Shown here piece by piece: positions 1-5,451 of a stretch of DNA of 6,024 bases. This stretch comes from Desulfobacula sp. (GTDB lineage: Bacteria; Desulfobacterota; Desulfobacteria; Desulfobacterales; Desulfobacteraceae), in contig JAGLFI010000078.1 of the NCBI GenBank assembly GCA_023144585.1, positions 1 through 6,024 of the forward strand, given 5' to 3'. Within the stretch, counting starts at the first letter, position 1; every line of letters begins with the position of its first letter. A program made the position numbers and the translations under genes. Below the pieces are notes generated by a model. That model did no database searches, was not told where the DNA came from, and saw nothing but the letters and a program-made list of their open reading frames with translations.

Positions 1-422
1 GGAACATGAAGTTTATGAAGCCCGTTTCCAAGAGAAGCCACCGTCATTGTGACGATAAGGGCAGTGAATATTAGTAATATAGTGATTGATTTGATGGTGA
101 TCTTGCCACACAATAGAATACCGGGGCCTGTTATTTTTAACCAGGAGTATTGATAAACAATTTCTCCATCAAATGTTAGCGGCAAGATGATCCAGATCAT
201 TAAAAGGAACCAGAAAAGAGGTTTTAACCGGTTCATCACATCCCTCCATTTTAATCGGGCCATTGTGACTAAAATGATTGAAATAAGACAATAACATCCC
301 GCAATGTACAGATTATCACAAAGTGCCGCAGCAAAAGATAAAATCACCGAAGCAATGATTCGTATTTTGGGATCAAGCTGATGGATGAAAGAGTGGCCTG
401 ATGCAAATTTTTCTTCGATCAT
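1..422 (-). CDS. cbiQ: NikQ/CbiQ-family ECF transporter transmembrane protein, N-terminal part (cut by window edge)
   Basis: This is the energy-coupling membrane subunit (T component) of an ECF-type nickel/cobalt importer. It links the substrate-binding membrane subunit NikM to the ATPase NikO/CbiO. The ATG at 422-420 opens 140 codons that run off the left edge. The N-terminus reads MIEEKFASGHSFIHQLDPK and continues IRIIASVILSF; the LDP(R/K)-x-(R/K) motif just before the first membrane helix is typical of CbiQ. Hydrophobic stretches follow at about residues 21-57 and 72-85, and another near 115-128. The C-terminal Ala-Arg-Gly coupling motifs that contact the ATPase lie outside the window. The start is 1 nt after the nikL stop (TGA-a-ATG), so translation is probably coupled; an AAGGA lies about 12 nt upstream. 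The identification is solid; nickel rather than cobalt is inferred from the neighbours. Confidence 0.86.
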   Translation of the reverse strand, partial: MIEEKFASGHSFIHQLDPKIRIIASVILSFAAALCDNLYIAGCYCLISIILVTMARLKWRDVMNRLKPLFWFLLMIWIILPLTFDGEIVYQYSWLKITGPGILLCGKITIKSITILLIFTALIVTMTVASLGNGLHKLHV

Positions 423-423
423 T

Positions 424-918
424 TCAGGATATTTTCCTTTTGAAAAACTTTACCGCCAGGGCCAGCATGAAAATAATGCCGATACCTCCAACTATCTTGA
501 AGATAAAAGGACTTTCTTCCAGCTTTTCTTTTTCCTTCATGGCTGCCTGGATGTCCTTTGCTACCTGGATATCATTTTCTGAATGGTCGGTCACAAGCTC
601 ATTTTTCGAAATTCTCCATTGGGCCTGATGTCCCGTTCCTGCATCAAGCTTTAATATAAGATCTGAATCGACTTTTTCAGGAATTTTAAATGAATAATTT
701 CCTTCCTGATCTGTTTGTCCTTTATGGATAAGCAACCCTTTTTCATCAATAACTGTTATGACACAATCCTTGGCTTTTCTTTTCGAACCAAAACTGCTTT
801 CTGTATAGATCATGCCATCTTCCACCCATGCAAAAATGATGACCCTGTGGGCAAAAGCAAAGCCTGCAGGAAGCATGGCAAATATAAGTACTAAGATAAG
901 GACTTGTTTTATTTTCAT
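424..918 (-). CDS. nikL: NikL-like membrane-anchored periplasmic component of nickel ECF transporter
   Basis: This 164-residue protein has the layout of NikL, an accessory subunit found in place of NikN in many NikM-Q-O importers. A signal peptide covers residues 1-23 (charged MKIK, hydrophobic core, then AGFAFA), with likely cleavage so that the mature protein starts at His24 (HRVIIFAWVEDG). The motif A-H-x5-AWVE-G/D and the later LDAGTGHQAQW (residues 91-101) are family hallmarks. The region at about 50-90 reads like a small beta-sandwich (TDQEGNYSFKIP) of the kind that carries an assembled periplasmic domain. A charged, probably helical stretch at 115-135 leads into one transmembrane helix at about 138-157, and the KFFKRK tail stays in the cytoplasm. 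Its ATG overlaps the nikM stop (ATGA), and its TGA is 1 nt before cbiQ, so it is co-translated with both. It could equally be labelled CbiL or cobalamin-biosynthesis protein; no enzymatic role is implied. Confidence 0.83.
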   Translation of the reverse strand: MKIKQVLILVLIFAMLPAGFAFAHRVIIFAWVEDGMIYTESSFGSKRKAKDCVITVIDEKGLLIHKGQTDQEGNYSFKIPEKVDSDLILKLDAGTGHQAQWRISKNELVTDHSENDIQVAKDIQAAMKEKEKLEESPFIFKIVGGIGIIFMLALAVKFFKRKIS

Positions 919-1520
919 TTTTTCTTCACCGGTATAATTTCAGGATATACTTTTAAAAGAAATGAGACACAAAATCCTGTTATAATTCCTTCGATGATCA
1001 TTACAGGGATATGAGCGGTAATAATAACAAGGCTGGTTTCAAAAAAGTTCTTATCAGTGAACCATAGGGACAGCCCCAACAACAAAGATGAACACAATAT
1101 GGACAATAGCCCGGACAAAAATCCGGCAACAAATGTAAGGGTTGATGATTTGCCCAGCAACGGCAAAAAAAGATAGTGTACCAGTACCGCCGGAGCTGCC
1201 ATCACCACAACATTAACACCCAAAGCCGTAAGGCCTCCATATTGAAAAAAAACAGATTGCAAAAACAATGCGGTCAGAATGGCCGGGATTGCTGCAAACC
1301 CAAGCAGCAACCCGACAATCCCGTTTAAAATCAAATGGACACTTGCAGGGCCGACATTTACATGGATCAATGATGCCACAAAAAAAGCCGAAGCCAGGAT
1401 GGCCACATGAACGATGCGGTCATAATCAATCTTTTTTAACCCTATTGCCGTCCCGGCCATGGCCAGAACTGCACCAGAGGCCAATACCGGACCTGAAAGA
1501 ACGCCTTCTGCAATATGCAT
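915..1520 (-). CDS. nikM: NikM/CbiM-family substrate-specific membrane component of nickel/cobalt ECF transporter
   Basis: This 201-residue polytopic membrane protein binds and passes Ni2+ (or Co2+) in the importer. I chose the ATG at 1520 (MHIAEG) rather than a TTG 24 nt upstream. In this family the free Met1 amine and His2 are metal ligands, so any N-terminal extension would abolish binding, and AGGA at 1532-1529 is 8 nt before this ATG. The stretch HVNVGPASVHLILNG (residues 53-67) with His53 and His62 is the NikM signature; His62 aligns with the third nickel ligand as I recall it from the Thermoanaerobacter NikM2 structure. GGLTALGVN (95-103) is also conserved, and a His/Glu pair occurs at 170 and 178. 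There are about six hydrophobic segments. The start follows the nikK stop by 1 nt, and the stop overlaps nikL by 4 nt. The SVHLxLNG form favours nickel over the cobalt-type CbiM, but specificity is inferred. Confidence 0.92.
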   Translation of the reverse strand: MHIAEGVLSGPVLASGAVLAMAGTAIGLKKIDYDRIVHVAILASAFFVASLIHVNVGPASVHLILNGIVGLLLGFAAIPAILTALFLQSVFFQYGGLTALGVNVVVMAAPAVLVHYLFLPLLGKSSTLTFVAGFLSGLLSILCSSLLLGLSLWFTDKNFFETSLVIITAHIPVMIIEGIITGFCVSFLLKVYPEIIPVKKK

Positions 1521-1521
1521 G

Positions 1522-2298
1522 CTATTTTTCCTGCCACTCCTCAAATTTTACCCATAATACTGCACCCAACTCTATATCCTTTTTTTCATTATTATGCATC
1601 ATTTTTTTATCAGATGTATTTAAGGCGGCAAATCCCCACCACCCAGCAACAGGTGCTGCATATGTAAACACACCGTTTCCATCAGCTTTTACGGTCTGAG
1701 TTACCATATAGTCAGACGGTGCATGGGCTTTTTTATCTTCATTAAAATATTCCACTTCAACTTCTGCAAAGGGCACAACCTTGCCGTCAAGCTTTACAAT
1801 TCCCTGGAATACATTTCCCGCATAAAGGCCAAAAGGTTTGGACAAAGGAACAATTTCAGTTTTCAACCCCAATTCACTGTCCCAGCCTTCATCGTCACCA
1901 AAGGCAGCCACTATGATCTTTGTATAGTGGATAATAAAACAATCTTCAGCCGGTTCCCAATACGGCTCAGGCTCCATTACAAAGGTATAAGCCCCGGGTC
2001 TTTTTATGGCAACCCCTGCCTTCCAGGCTTTGTGCTCCATCACTTTTGTCTCTTGAAGCGCTGCATTTAAATCTTGTTTTTTCCCATCTTTGACCATGAA
2101 AAACTCCAGGGGTTTTACAAGCGGCATTCCAACCATCTCAAAGGGATGGGAAAAAGAAAGCACAAGTTCAACTTTTCTTGAATCATCCTGCATGACCATA
2201 TTATCAGAAGGGATAACCATGCCAAAATGTGCGAATGACAGGCCATAAGAAAAACAAATTATTAAAGTTACGATACAAACCAGTTTAAAATTTTTCAT
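1522..2298 (-). CDS. nikK: NikK-like periplasmic DUF4198 protein of nickel transport operon
   Basis: This 258-residue exported protein belongs to the DUF4198 group that accompanies NikM/NikL importers and is called NikK. It is thought to act in the periplasm, handing nickel to the membrane complex; its biochemistry is poorly known. A signal peptide spans residues 1-23 (MKNFKL, hydrophobic core, YGLSFA). Cleavage would leave His24 at the mature N-terminus (HFGMVIPSDN), which is typical of the family. The body has features I associate with DUF4198: LSFSHPFEM (47-55), a beta-rich middle with EPEPYWEPAEDCF (about 109-121), and an Ig-like C-terminal half with VEYFN and GWWGFAAL. There is no membrane anchor. 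AGGAG at 2310-2306, 7 nt before the ATG, fixes the start. It is the first gene of the operon, behind its own promoter and a terminator-like leader. Function is inferred from family and position. Confidence 0.84.
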   Translation of the reverse strand: MKNFKLVCIVTLIICFSYGLSFAHFGMVIPSDNMVMQDDSRKVELVLSFSHPFEMVGMPLVKPLEFFMVKDGKKQDLNAALQETKVMEHKAWKAGVAIKRPGAYTFVMEPEPYWEPAEDCFIIHYTKIIVAAFGDDEGWDSELGLKTEIVPLSKPFGLYAGNVFQGIVKLDGKVVPFAEVEVEYFNEDKKAHAPSDYMVTQTVKADGNGVFTYAAPVAGWWGFAALNTSDKKMMHNNEKKDIELGAVLWVKFEEWQEK

Positions 2299-2305
2299 TT
2301 CACAT

Positions 2306-2310
2306 CTCCT
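2306..2310 (-). promoter_or_regulatory. Ribosome binding site of nikK
   Basis: AGGAG is read on the minus strand 7 nt upstream of the nikK ATG. It lies directly after the T-tract of the leader hairpin, so there is no room for a separate promoter between that hairpin and the gene. Confidence 0.8.
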
Positions 2311-2372
2311 AAAAATAAAAAAACCACTAAGGTATCGATATTCTTTTACCGATATTGCAACCTTCGTGGTTT
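2311..2372 (-). terminator. Terminator-like hairpin in the nikK leader (candidate attenuator)
   Basis: On the minus strand AAACCACGAAGG (2372-2361) pairs with CCTTAGTGGTTT (2332-2321), 11 of 12 pairs with one G/A mismatch. Inside it, TATCG pairs with CGATA as a second stem. The 3' arm runs straight into a T-tract (2323-2311, interrupted by one A). That is the layout of an intrinsic terminator, yet it sits between the likely promoter and the nikK ribosome binding site. It could be a conditional terminator (attenuator) for the nickel operon, or simply end the upstream radical SAM transcript and leave nikK to readthrough. A competing pairing exists: GGTTT at 2393-2389 with the AAACC that forms the 5' arm. 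The structure is seen by eye only. Confidence 0.55.
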
Positions 2373-2404
2373 AAATTGTCTTTTAAAAAAACCTTTTGTT
2401 TTTC

Positions 2405-2422
2405 TTCAGACTTCTGCCTGAA
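2405..2422 (-). other. Small leader hairpin upstream of nikK
   Basis: TTCAGGC-AGAA-GTCTGAA on the minus strand forms a 7-bp stem (one G-U) with a 4-nt loop. It lies near the expected 5' end of the nikK transcript. The other strand would have an A/C mismatch, so the fold fits the minus-strand RNA better. It may be part of a regulatory leader or stabilise the 5' end. I do not recognise a known riboswitch here. Confidence 0.35.
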
Positions 2423-2431
2423 ATTAAATTT

Positions 2432-2460
2432 TAACTACCTTGTTACATCCAACATGTCAA
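2432..2460 (-). promoter_or_regulatory. Candidate sigma-70 promoter for the nikKML-cbiQ operon
   Basis: A perfect -35 box TTGACA at 2460-2455 overlaps the TGA stop of the radical SAM gene. After a 17-nt spacer there is a weak -10, TAGTTA (2437-2432); a better-looking TAAAAT (2433-2428) would need a 21-nt spacer. Transcription would start near 2425 and give a leader of about 125 nt. No clear nickel-regulator (NikR) palindrome is visible around it; the spacer contains only a short TGTT-N6-AACA. Confidence 0.45.
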
Positions 2461-2496
2461 TAGATCATTTTTAGATTAAAATTTTTGGCCATGTGC

Positions 2497-2558
2497 AGTG
2501 CTTTTCTAAATTCTTTAGACGTCACTGGTCTTGAAAGCTCTTTGATTTTGTAGGCATC
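2497..2558 (-). repeat. 3' coding segment of the radical SAM gene, copy A of a duplicated tract
   Basis: This 62-nt stretch encodes DAYKIKELSRPVTSKEFRKAL near the C-terminus of the radical SAM protein. It matches 3839-3899 at 52 of 62 aligned positions by eye, with a 1-nt gap. Both copies lie on the minus strand in the same orientation. Confidence 0.75.
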
Positions 2559-2908
2559 CCCCATGGGGCGGTATTGGGACATAATATTAACATGAGTATG
2601 AGAGGATATTTTTTCTTTAAGAAATTTTAAAATGTGATAGGTTCCATCCAGGTTACCCGGCATGACAAGATGTCTGACGATAAGACCTGAACAGGCAATG
2701 CCGGCTTTATTCACCTTTAAATCTCCCACTTGATCGACCATTTCCCTGATCGCTTTTCTTGCTACCTGAGGGTAATCTTCGGCATGGCAGTATATTTGGG
2801 AAATCTCAGGGTCCCAAAACTTAAAATCCGGCATATAAATATCAATGACATCTTTTAAAATACGCAGGGTATCAATACTTTCATAGCCCGAACAATTGTA
2901 AACCAAAG

Positions 2909-2951
2909 GAATATTCAATCCGTAACCGATTGCTATATCCAATGCTTTTCA
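2909..2951 (-). other. SECIS-like hairpin directly downstream of the in-frame TGA (speculative)
   Basis: After TGA (2951-2949) the minus-strand RNA can fold: GGATAT (2940-2935) with ATATTC (2914-2909), a small internal loop (AG opposite A), then CAATC (2932-2928) with GATTG (2920-2916), closing a 7-nt loop GGTTACG. There are 21 nt between the TGA and the loop, and the loop begins with GG. Spacing and a G at the loop start agree with the loose bacterial SECIS consensus. The same bases encode conserved protein sequence, and short AT-rich stems occur by chance, so this is only a candidate. Confidence 0.22.
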
Positions 2952-3371
2952 AATCTGCGGAACCACATGGCTGGGGGTAACAAGGTTGATATTGTGACAG
3001 CCTGATTTTTGCAGATACAACATGATCGATGCGATTTGCTCATCATCCGCCTCCTGTCCCATGCCTTTAACACTGATTTCATAATTTTGACAAAAAACGC
3101 ATTTCAGGTTGCAATGGGAGAAAAAAATAGGGCCCGAACCCTTATCACCCACCAGTTGCGGCTCTTCACCAAAATGAGGTGCAAAGCTTGATACAACCGC
3201 CTTTTGTCCTGTTGAACAATACCCTTTTTCTTCTTTTGTCCGATTCTTTTTACACTGCCTTGGACACAAAGTACAAGAGGCCAGAAGAGCCGAGGATTGC
3301 TTAATTTTTTTCAGTAACCAGCCCTTTTGTTTTGCCTTAATGTATTTGGGAATGAAAGTATCCATTTGATT

Positions 3372-3656
3372 TTAATCAATCCAGTACACAGCGGGAGCTA
3401 TTCTGCCATCTTTGCACTTTGGACACTTGCCTGGTTTCTTGAATGTCTTCCGGTTCTTAAATTGGAATCCGCAATTCAGGCAATAATAGGGCTTCACATT
3501 TATTCTTTTTTTCTGGCGCTTGACTATTTTTTCTATGAATGCCAGATGATGGCATACATCCTTTTCCATAATCCCAACCGACTGGGAAATATCCCGTACC
3601 GTCAGGGGACCGTTCTCAAGATGACTTATGATTACCTGCTTGATGGTTTGCTTCAT
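3372..3656 (-). CDS. Small HTH / zinc-ribbon predicted transcriptional regulator (COG3357-like)
   Basis: The 94-residue protein starts at the ATG at 3656 (MKQTIKQVIISHL). A TTG 36 nt upstream would add 12 residues that do not look like the family, and neither start has a strong ribosome site. Residues 1-45 form a winged-helix-type HTH (ENGPLTVRDISQSVGIMEKDVCHHLAFI). Residues 59-81 form a zinc ribbon with CLNC (59, 62) and CPKC (78, 81) separated by a basic stretch (FKNRKTFKKPGK). This fusion matches the small predicted regulators grouped as COG3357. They may bind DNA, but no target is established. Its stop is 6 nt before the radical SAM start, so the two genes are probably one transcript. Upstream it overlaps the end of a degenerate reading frame, and I see only a weak promoter candidate (TTGACT with TATTCG) almost on top of the ATG. 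Confidence 0.72.
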   Translation of the reverse strand: MKQTIKQVIISHLENGPLTVRDISQSVGIMEKDVCHHLAFIEKIVKRQKKRINVKPYYCLNCGFQFKNRKTFKKPGKCPKCKDGRIAPAVYWID

Positions 3657-3899
3657 AGATAAGCGAATAATAAATTTGTGATTTACAGTCAAGCAAGAAA
3701 AAACTTTGTCCAGATTCTGTCAATGCATATTTTCGGTATTCCTGATAATTTGAACCTTGGAATACTCTATACAGGGGATAATCTTTGACTACCAGTTTTG
3801 CCATTTTGGTGCCTGTATTGATCAGGGCTATGAATACAAGCGCTCTCCTAAATTCTTCAGACGTCAACGGACTTGAAAGCTCTTTGATTTGCTGGCATC
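3616..3899 (-). pseudogene. Duplicated, degenerate 3' fragment of the radical SAM gene running into unrecognised sequence
   Basis: The frame from 3890 downward reads QIKELSSPLTSEEFRRAL, closely matching KIKELSRPVTSKEFRKAL at the C-terminus of the radical SAM protein about 1.3 kb downstream. A stop codon (TGA) lies just before this frame and a 1-nt deletion disrupts the match to the upstream GATGCC, so no full gene precedes it. After the match the open frame continues for about 75 residues (INTGTKMAKLVVKDYPLYRV and on to HQAGNHKSS), with no motif I recognise, and ends at 3616, overlapping the HTH gene by 41 nt in another frame. The only start for the open part is a TTG at 3867 without a ribosome site. 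I infer a gene remnant left by duplication or rearrangement; a small expressed protein is less likely. Confidence 0.5.
3839..3899 (-). repeat. Copy B of the duplicated radical SAM 3' tract
   Basis: These 61 nt align with 2497-2558 with nine mismatches and one gap. Several differences are synonymous or conservative in the shared reading frame (K/E, K/R, V/L), suggesting an old duplication that was under coding selection before it decayed. Confidence 0.75.
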
Positions 3900-3992
3900 A
3901 CAAGGCCCAAAAACGGGTGGGATATTCTTTTGTCTTTGTGCTTTATTATTTTTCTTTTAAATGGTATTGATGATTTTTTTAAAATAGCATTT

Positions 3993-3997
3993 AGGAG
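3993..3997 (+). promoter_or_regulatory. Orphaned ribosome binding site of the yeiP-like gene
   Basis: AGGAG ends 8 nt before ATA at 4006-4008, exactly where the family's ATG would be. This spacing marks ATA as the original start position. A weak promoter candidate (TTTAAA at 3956, TAAAAT at 3980, 18-nt spacer) would place the transcript start almost on this site. Confidence 0.55.
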
Positions 3998-4005
3998 AAT
4001 AAAAA

Positions 4006-4531
4006 ATACCCAAAGCTTGTGATTTGAAAAAAGGGAATGTTGTGGAAATAAACGATACCGTCTACATGGTTAAACATATTGATGTAAAAACTTCCTCGGC
4101 AAGGGGAGCTGTAACCCTTTACAAAATCAGATTCAACAACATCAAGACCAAACAAAAATATGAAGAAAGCTACAAGGGAAACGATATATTCAATGAGGTG
4201 GCCCTCCTGAGAAGACCTGTACAATATCTATATTCCGACGGCGTCCTTCATGTATTTATGGACAGCCAGGAGTATTCCCATTACATGATAGAAGAGGATG
4301 CAATCGAAGATGAACTTGTCTGGGTCACAGATGGGATGGATTGAAATTCCATTGGCCCTTGTTTTTGAAATATCGGAAACGGCTCCCGGCATCAAGGGAG
4401 CAAGTGCAACCGCAAGGATCAAGCCCGCAACCCTTTCAAACGGGGTTGAGATTCAGATCCCGGAATATCTTGAGGCCGGGGAGATGGTCAAAGTCAATAC
4501 CGAAACAAAAAAATTCATATCCAGGGCCTGA
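4006..4531 (+). pseudogene. yeiP: Elongation factor P-like protein YeiP (EfpL), degraded: ATA at the start position and a frameshifting internal deletion
   Basis: EF-P paralogues bind stalled ribosomes and help form difficult peptide bonds. The first half, in frame from 4006, reads (ATA)-PKACDLKKGNVV, then the domain I loop KTSSARGAVTLYKIRF, YKGNDIFNEVALLRRP and YSDGVLHVFMDSQEY of domain II, ending WVTDGM before a stop at 4342. The second half is in a different frame from about 4338: IEIPLALVFEISETAPGIKG, ARIKPATLSNGVEIQIPEYL and the end KKFISRA, which is domain III with the ETAPG and KPATL signatures. Compared with E. coli YeiP from memory, about 14 residues between GM and the LELP-like segment are gone; one base remains there, so about 41 nt were lost. 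The expected ATG is ATA, 8 nt after AGGAG. An in-frame TTG at 4024 is inside the conserved N-terminus and unlikely as a start. The two lesions together indicate a pseudogene. Confidence 0.85.
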
Positions 4532-4545
4532 CCCGAGGAATATAA

Positions 4546-5451
4546 ATGATTATTCAAAAAACTGGAAAAATTGGTGATGATTTTTATGTTATCGGATCTG
4601 CGGCTATACCGGTCTATCTGTTAGACGGGCCTGTGCCTGTGCTTTTTGATGCCGGGATGACTGCTGGGGCTTTCCTCTATGAAGCCGGGATCAAAGGAAT
4701 TCTGGGAGAGCGGGAACCGGATTTTTTGTTTCTAAGCCATTCGCACTTTGATCATGTCGGGTCTGTGAGTCATTTTAAGAAGGTCTGGCCTGATCTTAAA
4801 ATAGGCGGTTCCGTTCGGTGCAGCGAAATTTTGTTAAAACCCAAGGCTGTTCAGCTGATGCGAGATTTAAATTTTGAAGGCACAAACAATATTAAAAAAA
4901 TGAGTCTTGCGCCCATCAATGAAAAGAGGTTTGAATCCTTTGGGCTAGATATTCTTGTTCAACCGGACCAGACCATTGAGCTGACCCTGGGACTCAGTGT
5001 GGTGGCCCTAAATACACCTGGGCACACATGGGATTTTATGAGCTATTGGATTCCTGAAAAAAAGATCCTGATTGCCTCGGAAGCGGTTGCCACCTATGAA
5101 AACAAGGGCTATCTGCAGCCTGAGTTTTTAGTTGATTTTGATGCGTATATTGATTCTTTGAACCGGCTTAAAAACCTGGGGGCCACAATCTTGTGCGCAG
5201 GACACCATTCAGTGTTTACAGATGAAGATGCCGTGGCGCATATCCGCCGTTCCGTCAAGGCGGCAAATGATTATCTGTCCATGACGGAGGCATTCCTTGC
5301 CCGGGAAAAAGGGGATATTGATCAGGCTGTTTTGCGGGTTAAAGCTGAGGAGTGGGACAACAGACCATGGCCGAAACAACCCGAGTCTGCTTATTTGTTA
5401 AATACCTGGCAGCGGGTGAACACCATATGGAATCGGATGAATAGACATTAA
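4546..5451 (+). CDS. Metallo-beta-lactamase-fold hydrolase
   Basis: This 301-residue, probably cytoplasmic protein has no signal peptide or membrane helix. The metal-binding motif HSHFDH is at residues 65-70 (H65, H67, D69, H70), followed by NTPGHTWD with H160 and the final His in AGHH (220/221), the order of the MBL superfamily. Where most members have a bridging Asp (usually GDA), this one has SEA with Glu179, which may be a subfamily feature. YLLDGPVPVLFDAGM (24-38) is the usual strand-turn-strand ahead of the active site. The C-terminal 70 residues are helical and end WNRMNRH. The start is supported by GAGGAA at 4535-4540, 5 nt before the ATG. It lies 14 nt after the broken yeiP and was probably co-transcribed with it. 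It could be a glyoxalase II-like thioesterase, a lactonase or another hydrolase; the substrate cannot be read from the sequence. Confidence 0.88.
   Translation: MIIQKTGKIGDDFYVIGSAAIPVYLLDGPVPVLFDAGMTAGAFLYEAGIKGILGEREPDFLFLSHSHFDHVGSVSHFKKVWPDLKIGGSVRCSEILLKPKAVQLMRDLNFEGTNNIKKMSLAPINEKRFESFGLDILVQPDQTIELTLGLSVVALNTPGHTWDFMSYWIPEKKILIASEAVATYENKGYLQPEFLVDFDAYIDSLNRLKNLGATILCAGHHSVFTDEDAVAHIRRSVKAANDYLSMTEAFLAREKGDIDQAVLRVKAEEWDNRPWPKQPESAYLLNTWQRVNTIWNRMNRH

Larger units (their letters stand above)
2457..3365 (-). pseudogene. PflX-like radical SAM protein (COG1313 type) interrupted by an in-frame TGA at codon 139
   Basis: The frame covers 302 codons plus stop, the usual length of this family, with a single in-frame TGA at 2951-2949. 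Residues 1-138 contain an N-terminal cysteine set CTLCPRQC (31, 34, 38) plus C50, and the radical SAM cluster motif CNLKCVFC (C85, C89, C92; C-x3-C-x2-C). NINLVTPSHVVPQI precedes the TGA. After it come NIPLVYNCSGYE, DIYMPDFKFWDP, LIVRHLVMPG and NIMSQYRPMGDAY, all family motifs in the same frame, so the two halves are one gene. Extra cysteines occur at 158, 193 and 225. The family is labelled pyruvate formate-lyase-activating-like, but its true substrate is unknown. At the TGA position homologues, as I recall them, have Leu, which favours a nonsense mutation (for example TTA or TTG to TGA) or a sequencing error. A hairpin after the TGA leaves selenocysteine as a minor possibility. The start lies 6 nt after the HTH gene, without a clear ribosome site, suggesting coupling. 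Confidence 0.82.

Noticed and set aside
1521..1544. A TTG start for nikM giving eight extra residues before MHIAEG
   Set aside because: It overlaps the nikK coding end and would bury the Met1-His2 metal-binding N-terminus; the ATG at 1520 has a properly spaced AGGA.
1268..1699. Long open frame on the plus strand opposite nikM and nikK
   Set aside because: It is a shadow of two well-supported minus-strand genes, with low-complexity composition and no ribosome site or family motif.
2434..2460. NikR operator overlapping the nikK promoter
   Set aside because: Only a 4-bp TGTT/AACA inverted repeat is visible; it does not match the longer NikR palindromes I know.
2457..2942. The second half of the radical SAM gene as an independent protein starting at a TTG (2942)
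   Set aside because: It is in the same frame as the first half, begins in the middle of a conserved helix, and has no ribosome site; it would lack the iron-sulfur cluster.
3991..4224. Minus-strand open frame opposite the yeiP-like gene
   Set aside because: Antisense reading of recognisable EF-P-like domains, with no motif of its own.
4298..4531. Domain III of the yeiP-like gene as a separate small protein starting near 4298
   Set aside because: The first 14 or so residues are an out-of-frame reading of domain II; real family similarity begins only at about 4338, so it is the tail of a frameshifted gene.
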